NCBI RefSeq assembly: GCF_046557915.1
Contig: NZ_JBHEBG010000006.1
Span: forward strand, 1 to 64,000
DNA from: JBHEBG01 sp046557915
GTDB lineage: Bacteria; Bacteroidota; Bacteroidia; Flavobacteriales; Flavobacteriaceae
Direction: 5' to 3'
DNA: 64,000 nt
Part shown: positions 55,368 through 64,000 of the stretch, piece by piece
How the letters are laid out: each line of letters opens with the position of its first letter
Position numbering within the stretch: the stretch's first letter is position 1
Made by a program: the position numbers and the translations under genes
Notes under the pieces: generated by a model
The model's database searches: none
The model's input: only the letters and a program-made list of their open reading frames with translations
Told to the model about the DNA's origin: nothing

Positions 55368-56798
55368 TTATTCTGAAACGTATTTTAGCGCTTCGGATAA
55401 CTCTATTCTTTTACCCTGTCTATACGCAACAATATAGGAGCTGGTATACCCTTTTGCATCGGCATTGGATTTTAACAGGGTAGCCTCAAAATGGGTCTTA
55501 ACACTACCGTACATATATCTATATAGGTTTTTGTAGGGCTCTTTTGATAATCTATTGAGTCCTCTAAAATCTTCTGCTCGCAAAGGAAGATCCTTGGAGC
55601 TGGCCAAAATCTGCACCTTAAAGACAATATCATCTTTGATATTTGTCGTTTTCTGAGTACCGGTAGCTACTGCCGGTTTATTGGTTTTGGCAGCGGGTTC
55701 TTCTTCCGCAGTTTTTGTAGTGACGGCTTCTACCGACGCCTTAGGTTTAGGTTTTTCCACCACAGCCACTGGAGGTTTGGGTTTGGGTTTTGTGGCTACT
55801 TCTTTTAGGGGTTCCGGCTTTTCTTCTTTCCGGGCAACCGCTTCTTTTGCCGTATCCTCCTTAGCTTCTTCGCTAGGTTGTTCCAATACCGGCTTTTTAC
55901 TTTCCGTAGTGGCAACCACTACTTCTTTAGGCGTCTCTACTATTGGCTTGGTTTCTGCTGGTTTACTTTCAGTAGTAGCAGGTTCTGGCACATTCCGAGG
56001 TGATGCGCTGGTTGTATTGGATTTTATATTGTTCTTATACTCCACTATAGCGTCTGCTATGGCCTTTCCCATTTGGGACTGACCTGTTTTGGAATTTAGG
56101 TACTGTCCCTCATCTTTGTTGGTGAGAAAACCTGTCTCTATAAGTACGCTTGGCATAAAGGTTTGATGCAATACAATAAAACCCGCTTGCTTTACCTTCC
56201 TGTTATTTCTTTTAAGCTTATTTGAGAAATTATCTTGCATCATCTTGGCCAACATAATGCTCTGATCTAGAAACTCTTCTTGCATAATGGTTAAGCCAAT
56301 AACCGATTCCGGGGAGTTGATATCATATTCGGCATACCTTATCTCGTAGTTATCCTCTAGATAGATAACCGAGTTTTCCTTCTTTGCTATTTCAAAATTC
56401 TGTTTGTTGGCATGCAGGCCCAAAACAAAGGTACCCGCCCCATGGGCATCCGAGGTGTGCGAATCGCAATGTACCGAGACAAAAAGATCCGCATTGGCCT
56501 TGTTTGCAATCTCTCCGCGCACAAAAAGATCTATGAAGGTATCGTCCTTTCTGGTATAGATTACCTCTATGTCCTGGTTTTTCGCTAAAAGTTCCCCGGC
56601 TCTAAGAACAATACTAAGGGCTATATTTTTCTCTAAATAGCCGTTTCCAAGATTTCCAGGATCATGTCCGCCGTGGCCTGCATCCAATACCACAATAAAC
56701 TTATCTGCCGGGCCGTTCTCGGTATCATTTTTGCTAAAGGATATCAACAGACAGGTCAATATAAAAACGGGAATTATATAAAACAGTTTCATTTTCAT
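55368..56798 (-). CDS. N-acetylmuramoyl-L-alanine amidase with SPOR-like C-terminus
   Basis: This 476-aa enzyme has an N-terminal membrane or signal helix (about 4-22). The Amidase_3 zinc domain (about 34-245) carries DAGHGGHDPG, the zinc Glu in NGYLEKN, SVHCDSH and IETGFLTN. A low-complexity linker follows (about 255-385, rich in Lys, Pro, Glu, Thr and Ala). The C-terminus begins VFKVQILAS, as in SPOR-like domains. It cleaves the peptide stem from glycan during cell separation. Divergent from lptD across 133 bp. Confidence 0.92.
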   Translation of the reverse strand: MKMKLFYIIPVFILTCLLISFSKNDTENGPADKFIVVLDAGHGGHDPGNLGNGYLEKNIALSIVLRAGELLAKNQDIEVIYTRKDDTFIDLFVRGEIANKANADLFVSVHCDSHTSDAHGAGTFVLGLHANKQNFEIAKKENSVIYLEDNYEIRYAEYDINSPESVIGLTIMQEEFLDQSIMLAKMMQDNFSNKLKRNNRKVKQAGFIVLHQTFMPSVLIETGFLTNKDEGQYLNSKTGQSQMGKAIADAIVEYKNNIKSNTTSASPRNVPEPATTESKPAETKPIVETPKEVVVATTESKKPVLEQPSEEAKEDTAKEAVARKEEKPEPLKEVATKPKPKPPVAVVEKPKPKASVEAVTTKTAEEEPAAKTNKPAVATGTQKTTNIKDDIVFKVQILASSKDLPLRAEDFRGLNRLSKEPYKNLYRYMYGSVKTHFEATLLKSNADAKGYTSSYIVAYRQGKRIELSEALKYVSE

Positions 56799-56876
56799 AT
56801 CAACATTAGAATTTTATTGCTTTTGTCATTGGTTAAATTTATTGTAATACCCTACGAACGGAATAAAAAATATATG

Positions 56877-56884
56877 TAAGTTTG
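56877..56884 (+). promoter_or_regulatory. Candidate -7 box of lptD-ridA
   Basis: TAAGTTTG (56877-56884) is a full match to the TAnnTTTG box, 47 bp before the TTG start of lptD. No TTTG was found at the expected -33 distance. Confidence 0.42.
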
Positions 56885-56931
56885 GGTTCCAAAAACTAAG
56901 CCAAACCTTTACAAAAATAGGATTTATAGCT

Positions 56932-59634
56932 TTGCAATCAAACAAACATTATTTACTTTTCCTATTACTACTATCGTTTGGTACAGTTTCCCTTTTGGCA
57001 CAGGAGGATCTTATTAAACCATTGCCGATTATGGCCGTTCAGGATTCTATTGTTGCACCAACGTTGCCTCCAAATATTATAAGAGATACCACGGCGGTAG
57101 ATTCCGTAGCGGCAGATTCCTTAAATGGCGAAAAGCCATTGTTATTGGACAAAATAAAGTACAAGGCCAAAGATTACGTAAAGCTAAGTCAAAAAGACCA
57201 AAAGATATACCTGTACAACGAGGCGGAAATATACTATCAGGATACCGAATTAAAGGCCGGTATCATTATTATGGATTACATAAAGAACGAGGTATATGCC
57301 GGGCGCATTAAGGATTCTTTGGGTAATTATACGCAAATACCCTATTTTAAACAGGGTAACAATGTGGTAATACCAGATTCTATCCGGTTTAATTTTGATA
57401 CCCAAAAAGCACTTATTTGGAACTCGCGTACTGAACAGCAGGCCGGTTTGGGACAACTGGGTAGTGACGCCATGAAGGTGTATGCCGAGATCACCAAAAA
57501 AGAAAACGACTCGGTCTATTTTTTAAGTGAAGGAAAACTAACTACCTCTAAAGATACTATAGACCCAGACTACTATATACGGGTTAAAAAGGCCAAATTT
57601 GTACCTAAAAAGAAAGTAATTGCAGGTTTCAGTAATCTTTATCTGGTGGATGTACCCACACCCATAGCTTTACCTTTTGCCTATTTTCCGCTTACCACAG
57701 GACGTACCGCAGGCTTAATTTTCCCCACTTTCGGAAACGACCCCAATAGAGGTTATTTTCTTCAAAATGGGGGTTATTACATACCTATAAACGATAATTT
57801 TGATTTCTCCCTCTCGGGAGATTTTTATACCAACGGAAGTTATGGCGTTCGGGGCCAAAGTCTGTATGCCAAACGATATAAATACAGAGGAAGGATATAT
57901 TTTAGTTTTGAAAATATTGTTACTAGCCAAAAAGGGTTCGATGATTTTAGCAGAAGTACCAGTTACCAGATTCAGATATCGCATACCCAAGATCCTAAGA
58001 GCAATCCCAATTCCAGACTTTCAGCTTCCGTAAATTTGGGGAGCAGCAACGTCTTCACCAATTCTCTTTTGCAACAGAATTTGCCCAATACACAGGTGAA
58101 CAGTTTAAATTCGTCCATTTCGTACTCCAAAACCTTTCCAGAATATCCTTCTGTGAATCTAAGCCTTACCGCTACGCATAACCAGAATACAAGAACGGAT
58201 GTCGTAAACTTAACGTTGCCCACCATGCAGGCTAGTATGGAACGTATTTTTCCGTTTGCAAAACGCGATGGTATTAAAAAGGGAATAATCCAAAACATAA
58301 ATTTTCAATACGACGTAAATGCCCAAAATAGTATCGTTACCAACGACGAGGATTTTCTAACGGCAAGGATGTTCGACAACGCCAGAGTGGGTGCAAGACA
58401 CCGTATCCCCATAAGCACCAACTTTAAGGTAGCCAAATACTTTAGTGTTAGCGTTGGAGGATCTTATGAAGATGTTTGGACTTTGGAAACCGTAAACCAA
58501 AGTTTCGATTCCACTACGGAACAAGTTGTGCGCGATACCGTTTCTGGTTTTGATAGGTTTAACCAATATAGTTTTAGTACCAGCATTGGCACCACGATAT
58601 ACGGAACCTTTGTCTTTGGGGAGGACAAAAAAATACAAGCCATCCGTCATACGATGAGGCCAACAATAAGTTATGGCTATGCACCCTCCTTTGATCAGTT
58701 TTATGACGAATATTTAAACACGGTTACTGGCGAGGATGTGCAGTTCACCCGTTTTCAGGGAAGTTTGTATGGCACACCAAGATTGGGAAAATCCAATGCC
58801 ATGAGCTTTGCCATTGCCAATACCTTGGAAGCCAAGGTACGCGACAAGGATTCTACGGCCTTGGAGCCTAAGAAAGTTTCTATTTTGAGTAATTTAAATG
58901 TTTCCACTGGGTACAACTTTGAAGCAGATTCTTTAAGAATAAGTCCTGTTAATATTACAGGGGGTACCACAATACTGGACAATAAAATGTCTATAAACTT
59001 TGGAGCCAATCTAGATCCGTATGCCATAGATAACAATGGTAGGAGAATAAATACCTTTAATATTGATAACGGAGGCAGTCTTTTTAGGTTAACCTCTGCA
59101 AGAATGAATATAGGTTATTCGTTAAGCAGTAAAACATTCGACAAGGACAAAAAGGACGAAGAGGAAGAGGAGGATCCCTACGATTATGTAGCTGCCAGTG
59201 GAGGACGTACCGATGATCTTTTTGGAAAGGCCAACGATTTTGAAAACGGACGTGGTTTCAATGATCGGGACGACAAGGATTCCGATGATATTGAGAACCC
59301 GTATTACGGCACCAAATTACCCTGGGATCTAAGGTTACAATATGCGGTAACCTATAGTAATTCTAACAGGCAAAATGAATTTACCAATCATTCCCTAATG
59401 TTTTCGGGCAACGTAGACCTATCACCTAGATGGAAGGTAGGTGCTTCCTCTGGTTATGATTTTAAGAACAAAGGTTTTACCTTAACCCAGTTACGCTTTG
59501 AACGAGACTTAAAAAGTTTTAGAATGAATTTTAACTGGACTCCTTTTGGCGGTTTTGAACGGTGGTACTTTTTTATTGGGATAAAAAGCTCCATCCTCAG
59601 CGACCTTAAATGGGAGAATAGAAGTCAACGCTAA
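56932..59634 (+). CDS. lptD: LptD-like LPS-assembly outer-membrane protein (TTG start)
   Basis: This 900-aa protein has a signal peptide (1-24, ending LLAQ), a Pro- and Asp-rich linker, an OstA-type N-terminal domain (about 65-230), and an LptD-type beta-barrel to the C-terminus (GRTAGLIFPTFG, NGGYYIPINDNFDFSLSGD, SYGVRGQSLYAKRY). The start is TTG because no ATG precedes the signal peptide. It inserts LPS into the outer leaflet. An acidic stretch near 735-745 precedes the final strands. RidA follows after 20 bp. Confidence 0.85.
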   Translation: MQSNKHYLLFLLLLSFGTVSLLAQEDLIKPLPIMAVQDSIVAPTLPPNIIRDTTAVDSVAADSLNGEKPLLLDKIKYKAKDYVKLSQKDQKIYLYNEAEIYYQDTELKAGIIIMDYIKNEVYAGRIKDSLGNYTQIPYFKQGNNVVIPDSIRFNFDTQKALIWNSRTEQQAGLGQLGSDAMKVYAEITKKENDSVYFLSEGKLTTSKDTIDPDYYIRVKKAKFVPKKKVIAGFSNLYLVDVPTPIALPFAYFPLTTGRTAGLIFPTFGNDPNRGYFLQNGGYYIPINDNFDFSLSGDFYTNGSYGVRGQSLYAKRYKYRGRIYFSFENIVTSQKGFDDFSRSTSYQIQISHTQDPKSNPNSRLSASVNLGSSNVFTNSLLQQNLPNTQVNSLNSSISYSKTFPEYPSVNLSLTATHNQNTRTDVVNLTLPTMQASMERIFPFAKRDGIKKGIIQNINFQYDVNAQNSIVTNDEDFLTARMFDNARVGARHRIPISTNFKVAKYFSVSVGGSYEDVWTLETVNQSFDSTTEQVVRDTVSGFDRFNQYSFSTSIGTTIYGTFVFGEDKKIQAIRHTMRPTISYGYAPSFDQFYDEYLNTVTGEDVQFTRFQGSLYGTPRLGKSNAMSFAIANTLEAKVRDKDSTALEPKKVSILSNLNVSTGYNFEADSLRISPVNITGGTTILDNKMSINFGANLDPYAIDNNGRRINTFNIDNGGSLFRLTSARMNIGYSLSSKTFDKDKKDEEEEEDPYDYVAASGGRTDDLFGKANDFENGRGFNDRDDKDSDDIENPYYGTKLPWDLRLQYAVTYSNSNRQNEFTNHSLMFSGNVDLSPRWKVGASSGYDFKNKGFTLTQLRFERDLKSFRMNFNWTPFGGFERWYFFIGIKSSILSDLKWENRSQR

Positions 59635-59654
59635 CATTCTTAATACAGTATCCT

Positions 59655-60035
59655 ATGAAAAAAATAATCACTTCTTCCAATGCACCAGACCCAATAGGTC
59701 CTTACAATCAGGCAATTCTTAGTGGAAATACCCTATATGTTTCCGGACAAACCCCTATGAATCCTGCCACAGGAAAACTAGTACAAGGAGATATCAAAGC
59801 CGAAACAAGGCAATCCATGGAGAATATAAAGGCAATTTTGAATGAGGCAGGTATGACCTTTGAAAATGTAGTGAAGGCTTCAATCTTTGTAAAGGATATG
59901 CACCAATTTTCTCAGGTAAATGAAGCCTATGGCGCCTATTTTGATGCTGCCACAGCCCCAGCAAGGGAAACTGTGGAGGTTGCCAATTTACCTATGTTCG
60001 TAAATGTGGAAATCTCTATGATCGCCGTTAAATAG
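59655..60035 (+). CDS. ridA: RidA family reactive-imine deaminase
   Basis: This 126-aa trimeric cytoplasmic enzyme hydrolyses reactive enamines and imines from PLP enzymes. It shows PIGPYNQAI, LYVSGQTPMNP, the active-site Arg in APARETVEV and the end VEISMIAVK. Length and motifs are typical. It overlaps the convergent kinase-like gene by 8 bp at their 3' ends. Confidence 0.95.
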   Translation: MKKIITSSNAPDPIGPYNQAILSGNTLYVSGQTPMNPATGKLVQGDIKAETRQSMENIKAILNEAGMTFENVVKASIFVKDMHQFSQVNEAYGAYFDAATAPARETVEVANLPMFVNVEISMIAVK

Positions 60036-60879
60036 TATCTCTGTGAAATTCCATTAAGCCATCAATGGGGCGTCTGCGTATTTGACCCATGATTAAATCG
60101 TTACGCTCAATAACCGTAGTCAGTTCTTCACTTAAGAAATAGGCAATGCTACCCACAAAATTAATAGGAACCTTGGTGGCAAGTTCAAATTGCATGATGT
60201 TGTTATTCACAAATTGCTGAAAGCCCTTGTCTATAACTCCTTTGCAATAGGGATGATCTTTGTTTTCTATTAGAAAACGCGCAAAGGTGGCCAAATATGT
60301 ATTAGGGTTGGGTTGTTTGTATAGGTTTTCCTTAATAACATCCGCTTCCAAGTCGTATTCTTTCTCAAATTTTAAGGCCAAAGATTGCGGAATTTTGTGG
60401 AAATAATAATCGCGCAATAACTTTCTACCAAAAAAATTACCACTGCCGTCGTCCATAAGTATATAACCTAGGGCTATTACCTTCTGAAATAGTTGGTGTC
60501 CGTCATAATAACTACAGTTAGACCCTGTGCCCAAAATACAAACAATTCCTTGCTCTCCTATCTTTGTAGTTGCATATACCGCGGCAAAAGTATCTTCTTT
60601 TATATCGGCTTTGGCGTTAGGGAAAAAGACACTGAAAATTCCTTTCAAAAATCTTTTCATACGGTCCGTGCCACATCCGGCACCATAAAAATATAGGCCT
60701 TTTACCTTCTCCCTATTTTTGGAAAGTTCAAAATTATTAGCCAATCTATCCTCTATTACCTCACGTGTAAGCACTTCCGGACTTAGTCCCAACGTTTGCG
60801 TTAAAAACAATTGGTTTCCTTTCTCATCCAGGGCTATCCAATCGGATTTTGTAGCGCCACTATCAACTATCAATATCAT
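60028..60879 (-). CDS. BadF/N-acetylglucosamine-kinase-like ATPase
   Basis: This 283-aa member of the ASKHA superfamily has phosphate 1 motif ILIVDSGATKSDW, phosphate 2 region GTGSNCSYYDG and LMDDGSGNFFGRKLL. It resembles GlcNAc kinase and probably phosphorylates an amino sugar recovered from the cell wall. It lies 73 bp after gap, beyond a terminator. Confidence 0.85.
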   Translation of the reverse strand: MILIVDSGATKSDWIALDEKGNQLFLTQTLGLSPEVLTREVIEDRLANNFELSKNREKVKGLYFYGAGCGTDRMKRFLKGIFSVFFPNAKADIKEDTFAAVYATTKIGEQGIVCILGTGSNCSYYDGHQLFQKVIALGYILMDDGSGNFFGRKLLRDYYFHKIPQSLALKFEKEYDLEADVIKENLYKQPNPNTYLATFARFLIENKDHPYCKGVIDKGFQQFVNNNIMQFELATKVPINFVGSIAYFLSEELTTVIERNDLIMGQIRRRPIDGLMEFHRDTI

Positions 60880-60900
60880 AGACCTATATTAAAAAAATCC

Positions 60901-60928
60901 AAAAGAGACCATTGATATGGTCCCTTTC
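60901..60928 (-). terminator. Intrinsic terminator after gap
   Basis: On the minus strand, GGGACCAT (60924-60917), loop ATCA and ATGGTCTC (60912-60905) form a stem with one G-U pair that extends through flanking A-T pairs. TTTT and a further T-run follow. It sits between gap and the kinase-like gene. Confidence 0.65.
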
Positions 60929-60952
60929 AGACTGTATTTGAACTTTAACCTA

Positions 60953-61954
60953 TTACAGGTTGTTTACGTATTGTGCCAAGTCTACCAGTTTATTAGAGAA
61001 TCCGGCTTCATTGTCATACCAACAAATAAGTTTAAAAAATTTGGAATTCAGCTCAATTCCGGCACCGGCATCAAAAATGCTGGTACGGGCATCGCTTACA
61101 AAATCTTGGGATACCACGGCTTCTTCGGTATAGCCCAAAACTCCGTTGAGCGCTCCTTCGGATGCCGCTTTGAAGGCCTTTTTTACTTCTTCATAGGATG
61201 TCTCTTTCTCTAGACGTACGGTTAAATCCACTACGGAAACATCTGCCGTAGGTACTCTAAAGGCCATTCCGGTTAGTTTTCCCTTAAGTTCCGGTATTAC
61301 CTTGGTTACTGCAACCGCAGCTCCTGTAGATGCCGGAATGATGTTTAACATAGCACTTCTACCACCTCTCCAATCTTTTTTAGAAGGGCCATCTACCGTC
61401 ATTTGAGTTGCCGTGGTGGCATGTACTGTGGTCATCAATGCTTCTTCTATACCAAAACTATCATTTAATACCTTGGCCATGGGCGCTAAACAGTTGGTGG
61501 TACATGAGGCGTTGGATACAATGGTATCGGAAGCTTTTATACTGGTATGGTTAACTCCCATTACAAACATTGGAGCATCTTTGGATGGCGCAGAAATAAC
61601 TACTTTCTTGGCACCGCCATCAATATGGTACTGTGCTGTTTCCAAGGTTGTAAAGATACCGGTGCACTCGGCTACGATCTCTGCTCCTACTTCATCCCAT
61701 TTTAAGTTTTTAGGATCTCTCTCTGCCGTAATTCTTACAGTCTTACCATTTACTACAAGATTTCCTCCACTAACTTCAACGGAACCTTCAAACTTTCCGT
61801 GTACAGAATCATATTTCAATAGATATGCTAAATGTTCCACATCCAACAAATCGTTGATGGCAACAACATCCACATTATCGCGCTTTACAATTGTACGGAA
61901 AACCAACCTTCCAATTCTCCCAAATCCATTAATTCCTATTTTCAAACTTGACAT
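60953..61954 (-). CDS. gap: Glyceraldehyde-3-phosphate dehydrogenase
   Basis: This 333-aa enzyme has the NAD fold INGFGRIGR, AINDL (Asp35, NAD-specific) and the catalytic Cys151 in SNASCTTNCLAP, followed by HATTATQ. It is a typical glycolytic GAPDH, 23 bp after pfkA, so the two glycolytic genes are co-transcribed. Confidence 0.97.
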   Translation of the reverse strand: MSSLKIGINGFGRIGRLVFRTIVKRDNVDVVAINDLLDVEHLAYLLKYDSVHGKFEGSVEVSGGNLVVNGKTVRITAERDPKNLKWDEVGAEIVAECTGIFTTLETAQYHIDGGAKKVVISAPSKDAPMFVMGVNHTSIKASDTIVSNASCTTNCLAPMAKVLNDSFGIEEALMTTVHATTATQMTVDGPSKKDWRGGRSAMLNIIPASTGAAVAVTKVIPELKGKLTGMAFRVPTADVSVVDLTVRLEKETSYEEVKKAFKAASEGALNGVLGYTEEAVVSQDFVSDARTSIFDAGAGIELNSKFFKLICWYDNEAGFSNKLVDLAQYVNNL

Positions 61955-61977
61955 CTTTACTTTTTTTTTGATTAAAA

Positions 61978-62964
61978 TTATGTAGTCATTATATCGGATA
62001 CTCTAATAAGTTCCTTGTCTATTTTTGTATGTCCCTTTATCGCCTTGCTTATAGGCGTAAGTGTTATTTTGTTGTCTTGTATGCCTACCATCAGATTACT
62101 TTTGCCCTCTAGCAGTGCTTCAACGGCCCTAACCCCCATTCTACTGGCCAACACCCTATCAAAGCACGAAGGGGATCCTCCTCGTTGCATATGGCCTAAA
62201 ACGGATACCCTAACGTCGTAAATGGGAAGATGTTCTTCTACATACTCTTTGAGTTCAAAGACATTTTTTCCAATTTTATCACCTTCGGCAACTACTACGA
62301 TACTCGAAGATTTTCCTGATTTCTTGCTACGCTTTAGAGAATCTAACAAACGTTCCAGACCGAGATTTTCTTCCGGGATCAAAATTTCTTCGGCACCTGC
62401 CCCAACTCCTACATTCAGGGCAATATGCCCTACATCTCGCCCCATAACCTCAACAAAGAAGAGTCGGTTATGCGAACTTGCCGTATCCCTAATCTTATCT
62501 ATAGCTTCTACCACAGTATTTAAGGCTGTGTCGAAACCCAGGGTGTATGTAGTTCCAAAAATGTCATTATCAATGGTTCCAGGTATACCGATTACCGGGA
62601 AATCATATTCTTTATTGAAGGTAATGGCGCCTGTAAAACTGCCGTCACCACCGATAACCACAAAAGCATCTACCCCTTCCTTAATTAATTGTTCGTGCGC
62701 TTTCTTTCTGCCTTCCGCAGTCCTAAATTCTTCACAACGGGCAGATTTAAGAATAGTACCTCCCTTATTGATGATATTATTTACGCTTCTGGCATCCATT
62801 GGCTTAAAGTCGCCCTCTATCATTCCTTCATATCCTCGGTAAACTGCCACACATGCTACTTTCATATAGGCACACGTACGCACCACCGCTCTAATTGCAG
62901 CATTCATCCCCGGAGAATCGCCGCCCGAGGTAAAAACAGCTATTTTCTTTATTTTGGAAGCCAT
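61978..62964 (-). CDS. pfkA: ATP-dependent 6-phosphofructokinase
   Basis: This 328-aa enzyme has FTSGGDSPGMNAAIR, GGDGSFTGA (the Gly rather than Asp indicates ATP rather than pyrophosphate as donor), the catalytic PGTIDNDI and GHMQRGG near the C-terminus. Length matches bacterial PfkA. It heads the pfkA-gap operon. Confidence 0.97.
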   Translation of the reverse strand: MASKIKKIAVFTSGGDSPGMNAAIRAVVRTCAYMKVACVAVYRGYEGMIEGDFKPMDARSVNNIINKGGTILKSARCEEFRTAEGRKKAHEQLIKEGVDAFVVIGGDGSFTGAITFNKEYDFPVIGIPGTIDNDIFGTTYTLGFDTALNTVVEAIDKIRDTASSHNRLFFVEVMGRDVGHIALNVGVGAGAEEILIPEENLGLERLLDSLKRSKKSGKSSSIVVVAEGDKIGKNVFELKEYVEEHLPIYDVRVSVLGHMQRGGSPSCFDRVLASRMGVRAVEALLEGKSNLMVGIQDNKITLTPISKAIKGHTKIDKELIRVSDIMTT

Positions 62965-63122
62965 TAAAAATTTTAAGAGCGTAAAACTAGGAAACTTATT
63001 CCAATAAAGGTATGACGTAGGGTGCTATTTTAGTTGAATCGGAAACTTCAAACGTTTTCGTTAACAATTTTTCATTTTATTCGTAGAATTATGAGGAAAA
63101 AGTAATCCCGAAAGATAGAAAA

Positions 63123-64000
63123 TTAGTCGCGCCCGTCGGTTTTTGGATAAAATTGTATTAAGCTATCTTTTCCCATAACGGATCTGGAGGTTGGATCGGA
63201 TTTAGGAGCGGTCTCTTCCCTTTTGGATTTACTTTTGAAAATTTTGTCCATCAACTCCTTAAAATTATCAAAATCTACCTCATATGAAAGGCCCAAGCCC
63301 TGGGTATATCCTTGCCTATCCGCTAAAAACTGCTGTATCTCGTTCTCTCTATTGAATATCTTAGCACGTAGGGTCCCTTCTTCGTTGAGCAGTACCTGCA
63401 CCTCTACATCCCCTGCCACCACTGTTTCGCTTACCCCACCAACCGGCACACCAAACTTACCGTTGAACAGGATCTTGTCACTTATTTTCGTGGATACGGT
63501 AACCCCTATCCTATTTTCTGTCTGTATATCCGCATTGGGATCCAAGTAGCCTTGTTCGTACGATACACCAAGGTCCAATTTGCTATTTTCCCCCGCTAGC
63601 ACTTGGTTTAAAAGTCCCGATGCCGTTTGGATAAGGTTACCGGTAACGGCCTGTTGGTTAAGACCGCTTCTTTCATTTACAAAAGTTCCCTGTGCCAATA
63701 GAAAAAAGGCATTACGCTCTTCTACCGTAGGGTCTTGCAACCGATATTCGAGCTCAGATTTTACTATGGAATTGGTGCCGGGAAAATCTACATTAAAATC
63801 TATATTGGGTCTTTCCAACTCCCCGGTAAGCCTAACCACAACATCGGTAGGAATTCTTCGGGTGTATTCAGCATTGTCCAGCAGCGGAGCAGGATTGGCG
63901 TTTAAGGAGTATTTGGCTTCCATATTCAATTGTGCTGAAAGGGGGTCTCCTTCCCAAAGAATGGTTCCACCCGGATTTACGGAAAACGTCCGGTCTATTA
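63123..64000 (-). CDS. tamB: TamB-like translocation/assembly protein, C-terminal part
   Basis: This is the C-terminal end of a DUF490/TamB protein; the frame is open past base 64000. Text immediately before the window edge reads PGGTILWEGDPLSAQL, typical of the TamB C-terminal region, followed by SELEYRLQDP, FLLAQGTFVNE and LDLGVSYEQGYLDP. It spans the periplasm and helps move lipids or assemble outer-membrane proteins. An internal TTG at 63929 is not the real start. Confidence 0.88.
   Translation of the reverse strand, partial: IDRTFSVNPGGTILWEGDPLSAQLNMEAKYSLNANPAPLLDNAEYTRRIPTDVVVRLTGELERPNIDFNVDFPGTNSIVKSELEYRLQDPTVEERNAFFLLAQGTFVNERSGLNQQAVTGNLIQTASGLLNQVLAGENSKLDLGVSYEQGYLDPNADIQTENRIGVTVSTKISDKILFNGKFGVPVGGVSETVVAGDVEVQVLLNEEGTLRAKIFNRENEIQQFLADRQGYTQGLGLSYEVDFDNFKELMDKIFKSKSKREETAPKSDPTSRSVMGKDSLIQFYPKTDGRD

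Noticed and set aside
62222..62842. Plus-strand frame of 206 codons
   Set aside because: It is antisense to pfkA, where GGDGS and PGTIDNDI are intact.
1..64000. Phage, integrative element, CRISPR array or tRNA genes
   Set aside because: No integrase, transposase, regularly spaced repeats or tRNA-like cloverleaf was noticed on either strand while reading.

Overview
The window looks like a chromosomal segment of a marine-type Flavobacteriaceae bacterium (Bacteroidetes). The evidence is an AT-rich background, a protein carrying a C-terminal T9SS type A sorting domain, lipoproteins with acidic residues just after the lipid cysteine, Bacteroidetes-type -7 boxes (TAnnTTTG), almost no Shine-Dalgarno sequences, a bacillithiol gene (bshA), an LptD/TamB/MCE envelope set, and a GH3-beta-lactamase fusion. 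No rRNA, tRNA, CRISPR array, transposase or phage gene was seen.

Layout. (1) Positions 1-425 hold the 5' end of a secreted galactose-oxidase-like protein on the minus strand, clearly richer in G+C than its neighbours. (2) Positions 771-5978, minus strand: export and chain-length genes (Wzc-like kinase, Wza-like lipoprotein) and a CapD/PglF-type 4,6-dehydratase. (3) Positions 6723-9606, plus strand: a PglA-like glycosyltransferase, a DegT-type aminotransferase and a PglC-like initiating sugar-phosphate transferase, flanked by two protein-like minus-strand fragments (5982-6170 and 9757-9912). (4) Positions 10156-35691, plus strand: the main exopolysaccharide locus, with a lipoprotein pectate lyase, nucleotide-sugar enzymes for UDP-GlcA/GalA and UDP-GlcNAcA/GalNAcA, a formyltransferase-like/beta-propeller fusion, Wzx, Wzy, seven glycosyltransferases, two asparagine-synthetase-type amidotransferases, a dimethylformamidase-like protein with a membrane hairpin, and a methyltransferase. 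(5) Positions 35909-40002: a large T9SS-secreted sugar-dehydrogenase/beta-propeller protein and a fibronectin-type lipoprotein. (6) Positions 40013-45420, minus strand: a CusBA-type metal efflux pair. (7) Positions 45653-63929, mostly minus strand: core envelope and metabolic genes (OmpA, bshA, GH3-beta-lactamase, Hdr-like Fe-S pair, MCE protein, amidase, GlcNAc-kinase-like, gap, pfkA, tamB), with lptD-ridA on the plus strand.

How it works together. The central genes describe a Wzx/Wzy-type exopolysaccharide. Its inferred sugars are a UDP-4-amino-4,6-dideoxy-GlcNAc-derived first residue, GalNAcA-type and GlcA/GalA-type uronic acids, possibly amidated by the two AsnB homologues and possibly N-formylated. 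The gene logic parallels the Francisella O-antigen (formamido sugar plus GalNAcA amides), but here a dimethylformamidase-like protein is added. The most interesting regulatory signal is a pair of 9-bp direct repeats with 21-bp periodicity, the architecture of LytTR-regulator sites. It occurs at similar distances upstream of both the pectate lyase and the galactose-oxidase-like gene at the edges of the locus.
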